A stretch of 46,205 nucleotides of DNA from Branchiostoma floridae (Eukaryota > Chordata > Leptocardii > Amphioxiformes > Branchiostomatidae), in assembly GCF_000003815.2 (NCBI RefSeq), contig NC_049981.1:4783159-4829363 (forward strand), written 5' to 3'. Made by a program: the position numbers and the translations under genes. Within the stretch, counting starts at the first letter, position 1. Every line of letters starts with the position of its first letter. The notes beneath the pieces are model-generated. The model was given only the letters and a program-made list of their open reading frames with translations. It searched no databases and was not told the DNA's origin. Below are positions 25,101 through 37,100 of this stretch, piece by piece.

Positions 25101-28100
25101 TTCTTCCTTTAACTTGTTTTATGTTAACTTTTTAAAGATTGTGCAAAATAAATAAAGTCAAAAAGGCAAAGATGTCAAACCGGAGATCAGACTGTAAGGT
25201 TTGAACCAGTCATACCTGAAGGACCCCTACTCTTTTCGATAAGTGCGGTGGGTTCTTTAACGTGACCAAGGTGTGACCCCCCTCAACCCTCCCCCTTATT
25301 TAACCTCTATTTAACGTCCTTTCCGAGGAAGGCTATGGCCGAAACTAGGTACTCATTTTTTCACCTGAGTGAAGTGAGAAAGATCGTGTAAAGTGCCTTT
25401 TCCAAGGGCACAAGATCGGTGACATTGCAGGTTTCGAACTCGGGGTCTCTTGGGTCTGAACACAAACCGCTGCCGACTACGTCACACGATCTCACACGGC
25501 CATATCAACAAGTTGTTAAAAATTGTATTCATAAAATCATATTTACGGCATATTCACGGTGTTAATCATTCTATGTCCGCACCTGTACATGTTGGAATCG
25601 CATTATTCCATGATCCGTCGGCTCGACACGTCAGAGTAGAGACTCCGCTCAGTCGGTATCCTGTGTCACAGTTGAAGTTGACCACATTGTTGTAGGAGTT
25701 CGCTCCGGCAGGACTCACAGCTCCGTTCAATGGGTCTGACAATACCGGGCACTGCACAACTTAACACATAAAACGACATCAATTTTAGAAAAGACAACAA
25801 TCTTGAAAATGTGTTAAGATTGCATATTAATTTGGATATTTTCATCATGTGTTCACTCACTCACTCACTCACTCACTCACTCACTCACTCACTCACTCAC
25901 TCACTCACTCACACAGATAGAAGCCGTAGGGTCAGTCTGGTCACTAAAGGTGGTGTCTCACTGCACTTGGGGCCCGGTACGGAACTACGGGGTTCTATCA
26001 TTGCGACACTGTTTTGTTATTTTCGACGATTTTTTAAAAACTTACATATTGCTTAATACGTAAAAGCATGACTTAGAAGACAATAAAATACACATAACGT
26101 AAGAAAATCCGTTATTCGAAATTCGTTGAGTAAGCTTTCGATCCCCGCAGTGCCGCACCGGTGTCCCAAGTGCAGTGAGATACCACCTTACATATAAGGC
26201 CACCGATTGAATATGATTCGTGAATATACCTCTGCAAGTCGGAGTAGTTGCACTCCATGTTTGGTCAGCCCGGCAAGTAGCACTGGTGGCACCGTCTGAT
26301 TCGTAACCTGTGTTGCAGAGGAACTGCACCACGTCCGAGTATGAGGTTGCTCCAGTCTGACTCAATGCGCCATTTACAGGGGCTGTCAATGGTGGGCACT
26401 GAACGGCTGCAGTAAAAATATAGTTTTGGTTACGTGAAAGGAATATAACGTGGAAAGGAATTATTCTGTCATGTAGTGTTACTGTACTCGCCAAGCTGAA
26501 GTTCGTCTACGATTGCTTTTGATGTGTTATTTTTAGGCATTTTGTCGGACTTTCTATTTTGTATATTTTCTCTATGTTTAAAAGTCGTAACAAATGTATA
26601 CAGGTACTACCAACTTTCTTCAAACAGTGACTGTTTTAATGGTAAAGTACATACCTCCAAAAGTACATATCTACCCCTACTCCGCAAGGAGGTGGGGGGA
26701 GGGGGCAGATGATCTATACAAGCCTGACCTAATCTCGTATTCTTTCGCGAGATCGAGACTTGGTCCTTCTCCGTGATTAAGATGTGCTGTCAGACATCGT
26801 AATTTTTGAGGAAAATTGGTAGGAAAAATCGGCTTACGTCTGCATGTTGGTAATACGGCACTCCACGAGCGATCTGCCTGACACGTGATGCTAGAGACCC
26901 CATCTGGTACGTATCCCGCGTTACATTTGATCGTAACCGTGTTCGTGAAAGAGTTTGCTCCGGTAGGATTCCATACACCGTTTACTGGGGCAGTCAGCGT
27001 CGGACATGTTACAGCTAAAAAGGGAAAGTATCTTGGTCAAAACATTTTGCCAATATCAACAAAAATACCGTGTACAATTGTCATGGATAGCAAAGACATC
27101 CTATCATATGGAACTCAAATTGCCAACTAAAAAAAGGCAAACTGTCACAAAGCTACTTCACCCTGTTCTATACATGTAATGTCCGCTGTAACTGTACGTT
27201 GTTACTGATAGTAATTGTCGTATCTAAATTGCCTTGTTGCTTTATTTCAAATTTTCTATTATTGCAAGGTCTTAACAACGAATGTGTCTCAGTGACTGTA
27301 TAGCTGATTGCATGCAAACGTTTGAGAGTTTGGAAGAATTGCATCTATGATGTGCAATGATGGAATTGATAATTTTATTGTCTACACCTGTACATAATTA
27401 TATTCGCCAACGACAGACATTGTCTTCCTTAAAAGTAAAGCCAAACCGACTGTGTTACGAAACATTTAGGGATCCGATAATGCCTAAGTTACACATAGCC
27501 GAATTTAGCTCCCGAACACCAGCCGACCCTTAGCCGACTCAGGTCGGTTGGTGTTCGGGAGCAGTCTGACCACGCCCATCTTTTAGCGCCGAACATGTCC
27601 CGAAAATGTCCCAACCATCTCCCGACCAGTAAATGACTTACTCCCGACTGTGTCCCAAATGCTAACTAACCTATTCCCAACCATACCGACCTCTAGCCGC
27701 AGACTGCCGAATCACTCCAGACTGATTAACAACCGATTGCTAACCCTCTTACGACTTGAAATGGACATAATCAGCGATTTTTAAAAAGGTAGCCATTTTT
27801 ATTCTTAATCAAAATAATCCTCTCTGCTATTATCTAAACATCACAAAGAGATCAAATTTGGATCACAGATAGCTCTAATATGGTATTTATGGTTCTTTTT
27901 GTTTTGGGCTGGATGTCGGTCGTGTGAAGTTCGGGGGTGATTCGCCTACGCCCTGGTAATAGTCATTTTTCTTGGGATTGAGTTAGCAGAGATTTGTCTA
28001 CGGGTTTGGGGTGAATCGTTAGTAGGTCGGAAACAAGCTGGGAGTATCTAGCAGTGTTTATGGCTTGGTTAAGCAGGTAAAACTTGACTGCTGAGTTACT

Positions 28101-31100
28101 CCCGAACACCAGCCGAACACTAGCCGACCATGCCGAACACCAGCCGACCACCAACCGACCCATTCCAGACCCGCCGTTCAGAGCCGAATGTTTTGAACAT
28201 TTCAAAACATTCGGCTGAGGCAGCCGAACACCAGCCGACTCAGCCGAACGCCAGCCGACTCAGCCGAACGCCAGCCGACTACAGCTACTGCAGTAAACAA
28301 GTGTTTTGATATTCAAGCCTGGTCACCAATAATGACGCCAGCAGCTTTGTTACATGTCACATATTCCAAACTGAACGGCAGCAAAACTATCCTGGCCAGA
28401 TAATGGTTTATATTTGTAAAAATGTTTGTTTTTCTGTTGACGCTCGTTGACATGCGTGAATATTACATTTTATTAGTATCAAAGTCGTCTTTGTTTTGTT
28501 ACATTGGAACAGACGAAATCTCTTTCAGTTACTGTCTGTGTAGTTTAGTTTAATGCACTTTGACGTTAATTGTTAGCATAGACCAAAATTTAAGGTCGTC
28601 TTACGTGTGCATGTTGGAACAGGGTTGCTCCATGAGCCGTCAGCTTGGCACGTCGTGGTTTCAGCGCCGTTCCGTACGTATCCAGTGTTACAGCTAAACG
28701 TAACCATGGTGTTGTAGGAGGTAGTCCCCGTAGGAGTTAGCGCTCCGTTTGTTGGAGGAGTCAATGCCGGACATTGTACAACTAAAACAGAGAATAATGT
28801 TAGGAAAAGATTAGAATGGAATGTATGAATGAAATTCATTATCACGAGTCGGTACTATTTCAAGAAAGCATAATAACTGTAAAGCAGATGTACAATCTAC
28901 AATGACTTATGTATGATGTTTGCTCATATATTGTATAGATTCAACATCTCGCTTCATACGGTAACTGTACGAGGGGTGACCAATAAGTTGAGACTCAAAA
29001 ATGGTACACAACGCAAGTTTTGGAGCATAAGTATATAGTTTAGAGACTTGTCTATCAAATGATTATGATCACTGTTTTGCAGGGGACACCCAGTAACATA
29101 AGGTGAGGTGAGAGAAAAGAAAAAAAAATGGACAATTCAGCCGTCACCCGTGGTGTGTGTATCAATTTGCTATGTTTAAAGTTAGATATCCACTTCTTTC
29201 TAATCGAAATACGAACTTCAAGGGAATCCACAGTCGTGCATTTTGACAATGTCTTCGAAGATTTCATGGCATAGAGAACTAGACCCAAACAGCTCACCCT
29301 TGTTTTTCTTTCAGTACTTCCCTACTAATTTTCGAAAAGACGTAGACTGGGAGGTAAATGATCACAATGCTTTCTTTTTTGTTGTGAATTATAACTTTTA
29401 TAAACGGCATTTACTACACACAAATAAAAAAGATGAAATGAATTGAATCACTCACTATATAGCGTAAATGTGAGTGCATTTGTAATTTGTAATTTTGATA
29501 TGTACCTGTGCATGTCGGAACAGATGCACTCCATGTTCCGTCAGCTTGGCAGGTAGCACTAGAGTCACCGTTCAACTGGTAGCCCTGGTCGCAAGTAAAC
29601 TGGACCTCGTCTTGGTATGATGCAGAGCCGGTTGGATTCACTGCTCCGTTCGCTGGAGCCGTCCGAGCCGGGCACGTTACAGCTGAGGTAACAAAAATGT
29701 CAACAAGCGTTCGCAGAACTCAACCTTCGTGAAATGGGCTAGGGTGTGGTGGTTGGAGGGTGTTTTTTATAGACATCTCAGGGGCTAGCCTTACAGAAAT
29801 TGATACGTTCGATTGGCAAAAATTCTCGGAATTCTACACCTTTTTTTCGCGCCTATGTAACGTTAGCTGTATCATCCCTTTGAAGTGGAATAGGTTGCGT
29901 TGACAGATTGCCATGGTATTTGGAATGCAGATAGCTTTTGTCGTGGGCCGTGAGCGAGCGAGTGAGATAGCTTTGGAGATGATCAATTTTTATCATGCAA
30001 ATCAGGGGCTAATTTGCGTAAATAATGAGGACAGTTTATATTAATAATAATAACTAGGTGTATTTTGCCAGCCAGTAGGTACCCAAATTATACGCCTACT
30101 TCATTTCATAATAGCAGATACTCCAAGATAAGACACATTAGTCAATTCCAAGTCACCATGAGGGTTTTAGGTGATATTTGTAATAAGTCTGAATTATGTT
30201 GAATAAAAGAATATCTAAGTCACAACAATTGATTTTTTTTAATTGACTAAGAAAATATTCATCTATTTGAATTCATTTAAAAAGTTTAGAAACATTTTGA
30301 AAGTAACTAGTTAACTGTACAAAATATTTTTAGAATAATTGTGAAACCTCTGTGTGATTCTTTCACATTTAAACTTTGCCAAATGGTAAAATTAGTTTAT
30401 TGCCCCCATAAAAGTAAGCCCTGTCGTTGCTTCTGTATATTTTTAGATTTCACTGCTGGGCACTGGTGGATCCTTTGTGGTGGGCCATTGTTGCATTGAC
30501 ACCCAACCATACTTTTTTTTTTTATTTATTCAACATCAAAGTACAAAACAGGACAGAGAGGCAATACACTCTAGCAGTACGCTAATATTCACATCACCTC
30601 TCAAAAAAAAAGATAACTGACAAGAACAAATACATCACAATATCAAAACTAGAAAGGCCGGTATTTGCTTAGGAGCAAATTCAGCTATTTTCACTCCGCT
30701 CTCCCTCTTTATGCAAACATGGACTCTTCCAAAATTGAATTTGAAAAAAATAAATAACATGAGAGAATGACCGGAACTACGATGCTATTATACTATTAGT
30801 ACGTAGTACTGTATGGTAATCAAACTTTTATTTCTTGAACACAACACGCACACAACATGCTAGTGTTTCACACATTAATAAAGAAGGCACCGATTTACTT
30901 CAAGAAAAAAATTTTATTTCACAAACGGAAATTGTGTTGTATTTTTTTCTACAGATGCAACACGTTATGCGACCCTAAACGTTGGTATTACGTATCCACA
31001 GCTGACAATAGCGTGGTTTTCCTGCTTATTTACACAAGGCAAGGGCAGCTTAGTCACTGCACTTATTCAAGGTTGTCACAAGCATAACTAATCTTCATAC

Positions 31101-34100
31101 AAGCAGACCTCTCCAAACAAACTGCACTACACTTTTAACTCTTTACCAAGATATGCTTATTAGCCGTTTTTAGCGAAGCGCATTAAAACAAAATCCAATT
31201 GGATATGATGTAATATGGCAGCCCTGCAATGACATAATCAGTACAAATACATATAAAGTTAATGCACATTGTATTTAGACAAAAGGATCACATTCTATCT
31301 TTATACTTAGAGGTAATCAGCTAATACATAATATTGATGAACAAAGCTAATTAGCCACTATGTTTGCACGACGTCTGTTTTATATATCTCAATGTTTTGT
31401 ATGCTTTTTGTCTAAAAAAGGATGCAGCAATTGCAGTAATTATACGTCTGTTATAACCTTAAAGTCCCATTTATTTTCCACATAAACTAATCAGTTTATG
31501 ACTTTAATTGTTCTGATAAACTGTTTTTAGTACAGTACGGTACATTATTAAATTACACAGCATATACCATGGTGTGGTGTCTCAAATAACCTAATCATAC
31601 ATCAAGCTGGTGTTTCTGTCACAGTTTCATTATGTATGTGGGAACACTTCTTGCACTTGACTTTGCTATCCTCTGCTTTGTGTCTGTTGGTGCCACCTTT
31701 GTAGCCAGTTGACTATTGTGTTCTCTGACAGGCCAGACTTCGTGGAATTAGTCGAGTTCGAGCACCCGACCAATAATGAATTTAGCACTGTCAAATTGAC
31801 ACCTTCTATCAAGGCACAACCTCACCGGTCTGCACAACAGTTGGTATTTCATCTTCCTCCAGTAGAATACAATAATTAGTATTTCCTTTGTGTAATTTCA
31901 TGTTCTGCCACCCAGAGTAAAAGGAAGATCCTTTTTGTTTGTTGATTAGGAAAAAAGCCACACCTGATTACATATATTCTTGTAAAACCAACATCAATGC
32001 ACAATTCACAACATAGTGTAACGTTAGTACTTGTAGATTTGTCCCTGAATATCTGTACTATTATATACTATGGAAAAGAACTACTGTACACTTTTCACAG
32101 ATAATAAACAACAGTACTGTCTCAGTCACTGCAAAGCGCAACAATATTCCATGCGTGCGCCTGCTCCTCTCCCANNNNNNNNNNNNNNNNNNNNNNNNNN
32201 NNNNNNNNNNNNNNNNNNNNNNNNNNNNNNNNNNNNNNNNNNNNNNNNNNNNNNNNNNNNNNNNNNNNNNNNNNTACTAAGCCAATAGTACCCAAATTTG
32301 TTACTGCGTATGTGTATTGTTGCCAATTTATAAACAGTACAAATTTTCACGTACTTTCAACGGACTTCTTCCCGGCGACATATGTATGTACTCCCAGCCG
32401 CTAAGTTGAAAGACCCTTCCTCATTGGCTGTATCCGAGCTGACCAATCAGGTCATCGCTTCTGTCGGTCGCATATTGGTTCCCTCCTAAATTCAATTAGC
32501 CACGATGCAAAGCTGCGTCACGCGCGCGGGAACGTCAATGACCATATATGGTGCAACGGACGCACGGGGGAACGTGACCATATATGGCGACACGCGCGAA
32601 ATCCGGAGAATCTCGGTGAAAATATACGTAGATACCCCGCCAAATTGGCTTTTAAATCATTTTTAAGTGACTTTTGGCCGAAAATGATACCGGGGTCCTT
32701 TTGATAAGTATCTCACGCAGTATCATACCAAATTTCAGGCCATCTGGACTTAATACCTGGGCACGGGAGGCAGGAATGTGCAGTATGGTCAGAAAATAAC
32801 CTAAAAACATCGGATTCCATAAAATCATTGTTAAGGTATCTATCAAAAAACTTTGATTTGGTGACAACAGCGCTGAGAACAATGCCCTCACACCGTGTCA
32901 TTATTCGTCGTTCATGAATTTGATAACAGCAGATATTCGAACAACACCCGCATTCGCCGGACGACGTTTGCGACGCGTGTTCATGAATATTAATTATTAG
33001 AGCAAGCAGGGGTGACCACCTGCACGGCCGCCACCTGGTCCTACAGGTGGCGGGAAGGTAATTACGTCATTTACCATATATGGTGAGACGCTCAGAGGCG
33101 GTGAAGACGAAAACGCAGATGAAAAAACCCGCCAACTTGGCTTATAAATCATTTTGAAGTGATTTTTAGCCAAAAATGATAACGGGGTCCTTTTTAGCAA
33201 ATATCTCATGCAATACCATACCAAATTTCGGGTCCCTAGGACTTAATACCTGGTCACGGGAGGCACAATTATAAAGTTTGGTCAGATTATCACCTAAAAA
33301 CATCCATAAAATCATTTTAAATGAATCTATCAAAAAACAGAAAAAACGTCCGAGGGTATTGGTCAAATGTACACTTGTGCCAAATTTCAGATCATTCGGT
33401 CTAAGAACGACGGAGAGGAATCACTTTAAAGGTCGTGACAGGAGAAAGAAAGAAAGAAGAAACATCAAGAAAACAATATTTTCACTCGAAGCGTACCTAC
33501 GGTACGCGGAGTGAAAATAACAAACAGTTCACAGCTATTTACATATAAGTCAGGTTACAAGGTAGCTGCAAAACGTTTCGTATGTACAATACATAACTGG
33601 GTTAACTGTAAGATACTGCAGTTTGTAGAATGTGACAGGAAAGGTGAACCCCTTAATAGTAGATGGATACGGGCTGATTCGGATAAACTATTGAAGTCAA
33701 GAGTATTGCCTAGCAGGTTCTGTAGATTGCCGAAAAAAAATTAATTCTGTATTGTTGATATGTAGGGCAGTATAACAAAAAATGTACAACACTTTCACAA
33801 AGACACCCACAGTAACAGGCTGGACTAGAAGCTAAATTGCGGATAAATAAACAATGGTTCAGACTGCAGGTGCCGATGCGAGGGCGCAGGTGTATCGAGG
33901 ACCGTAACTTAAATGTTAATTGACGGAGGGACGTACTAATTTAACTAAATGTTTTTTATACAGTGAAAAGTTGAGTGAACGAACAGCAATGTCAAGACCA
34001 TTACAGTGTTGTGTTGCATAAGGAATAAAAGACTTTTGGTATCGACTTGGAGTGCAAATCGGTACCCGTAGGTTGTGTTTGTTGCGAAGATTATGACAAG

Positions 34101-37100
34101 TGAAAACAGAAACTACGGGAGGGATCAAGTCCTTAAGATACTGGCGAGTATGACCGTTAACAATTTTGTAAAACATGACCAAGGAGTGAACGTGTCGCCG
34201 ATCAGAAAGTCTTTCCCAACCAAGTTCAACAAGGAGCGAAGAGTAAGAAGAACCTCTTACTGCCCCTGAGACTGTAAGTGCACATTCGTACTGAACACGT
34301 TCTAAACGTTGGGAATCACATAAAGTACATCCATGCCATATGATATCGGCGTACTCAAGAAGAGGACGGATAAAGGACTTATAAATAGTATCAAGTACTG
34401 TTCGAGGTAATCTAAATTTCAATTTTTTAAGTGCAGACACTCGTTTAGATGTCTTGGAAATCATATTTGAAATTTGCATTTCGCAAGACATGGTGGTTGT
34501 TAAAATACTTCCTATGTGCTTATGAGATTTAACGGACTTAATAACACAGTTGTTGAGAAAAAGATATGGATGGTAAGGGGGATTTAGTTTCTTGGAAAAA
34601 AGCATTTCTTCAGTTTTTAAGGGATTTAGCCATCTTGCAGACCAAGATGAAATCTTCATGAGATCACTATTGAGTCGAATGGCTGTTGAGTTTGGATTTT
34701 CCACGATATCCAATAAGGAGCTGTCGTCCGCAAATAAAAAAGGGCAAGTGACTAAACCATCCACCATGTCGTTAATGTACACAATGTTCATTCCCTTCGT
34801 GAAACGAAGGGTTTGTAGTCACTGCTGTTTTGATGTCAGGGGGTCGTTTGTCAGCCTGATAACTAGGGAACGCAGGGATGGATGGTTTTGATATTTGGTA
34901 TGTGGGTAGGATTAGACATGGCAAATAAATGGCAGGAATTGTTTTACGGCAGGGCGCTCTAGCGACGTGTTATGGTACTGCAGCGGAACTTCCGGTTTTG
35001 CTATTTTTTGTTTGGGACTTGTTTGGGTGATGATTTTTAAGTTGTAGGTAGCTGTGTTAAAGCATAGTAAGGTGTGTAAGTTTTAGCCACCTAGGGGTTT
35101 CGCAGGGGCGGTGCAAATAATTCTTGTTTTAGGTTTTGAGAAGGAATAATGCAAGAAGGGGTTGATGGATGTTAATGACTGTAGGTATGCAGATAGCTCA
35201 CGTAATGATGTACATAAGTATATGCTTGTTATTCAATTTAGGTGGTAATTTGCATAATACAATAGGTATGTGTTGAAACCTTCTACACTCTGTGTCTGTG
35301 AACAGAAAATCTCCTTCACAAGACAGATTGATCTGATATTTGGCATGTGGGTAGCTCTTGAGAAGGAGAAGAAACGTACGAGGCGTTTTTTTGTCTAGTG
35401 GCTTTTGACGGTTTTGCAGGGGATGTTTGTACTTGAAAAATAGTGTGTAGTGTGGTAAGTGTGGCGATTGCGCAATAGTGGTTTACATTTAGGAGTTACG
35501 TCATTCAGCGTGAGCTGCAGTTGTGCATGGGCCCCGTCCCCACAGGAAGTGACCCCAAAGGTCATAGTTGCGCAATAGACAGCACGACTTATATATACCA
35601 GACGATTACAAGACAATGGTACTATAGGGACAGTACATTATACTAGCCTGGGTACCATCCGGATAGTAGTTCGCTCCTATGTTCGCTTCTGCTATCCAGA
35701 GAAGCAACTGTATATAGTGTATAATGAATGTCAGAGCTAGAAGCGACTGTATATAGTATATAAGGAACGTCGGAGCGAACTACTTTCCGGATGGTACCCA
35801 GGCTAACATTATACATGATGGAGTGTCAATGTTTCCTATAAGATTTGATAATCTGTAGATTAAGGGCAATGAATTAATAAGGGCAATGATGATAATGTTT
35901 ACAGGGCCCCATGTTATACGTTTTAAAAGGGTTGTACATGTAACAGTTACTACAGGTGTGACAGCGATATCACTAGCGTTTTCGCCCCCCATTTATGTAT
36001 GATTATAGCATAATTATGTATAATTGGATTTCTCCCTAGGGACTTATTAATGTGTTCCGCGTATTAGTCACCCTCTGCTATGTACTCCATAAAAATATAA
36101 ACAAGATTGTTTTGTTTGTTTGTTTATTTCGATCGGGTAAAGCATTTTTAGTTATTGTCGTGCAGTCCGGAATTAAATTGTTTTTCCGGAATTAAATTGC
36201 GGCTTGCTATATATTTTATTGGATTCTTGACAGGCCCGTTACTTTCAATGTGCAATGTAAAATAAAAGTTACCAAATTTGGGTTAGCCTGACATGCGCGA
36301 TGACAATTGACCAATAATAAAAGTTACCAGCTTCTATTGTATTAACGATACATGGAACGGCGGCCTTTAGTAAAAGTCTAATTGCCCAATTGCAAATTAC
36401 AATATTGAAAGAGGCCTCCTATCTCCTCTTGTCACTAACCTAGTGTAGGCGTGTGACAACTGTATTTTGCTTGAAATTGCCAATGTCTGTTAGTGTCAAA
36501 ATCATCTTACGTGTGCAAGTATGGACAGGTTTACTCCATTGGCCGTTAGCTTGGCACGTCGCACTAGAAGCGTTTATTAACGGTTCGGTTTCTATAGACC
36601 ACCGAAACGAAGCTTAACACGCGTCTTTTTCAGCACTTGAAAAAATGGGCAAGTTTCGTTTTTCTAGATTGATGGAAAGGAGTCCCAACGTATTGGCTTT
36701 GGTTACACCTGACTCTAACTATCACAACATACCCTATCCTAGAAAATATCCTGAAATACTTCCGAGAATATTGTCGCCTTCTATTCATCTGATGTCTTAC
36801 GCCTAAGGTTGGTTATCCAGGCTATATAGATATCGATACAGATTCAACTTGGCTCTAATCAAGTACTAACAACACATTGAGACATGTATTTCCGTCTCAA
36901 GAATATCCCTTTTGTCAAATTTAATTTCATTCAATGAAAAATAAGATTGTTACAAAGCCACCTGCCAACTCTCTCCCCATACACGTAACACTGCAGTTGC
37001 ATGTAGTTGCGAATGGTATTAATCATAAGAGTATAAATCAAAGGATTTGTAAAGAATTTTGAAAGTATGTCTATTACTGAGTGAAGGCATGTATTCAACC

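Noticed and set aside
25380-25450. tRNA gene at the ggtttcgaactc box
   Set aside because: No matching A-box or cloverleaf could be drawn; more like a SINE-type repeat.
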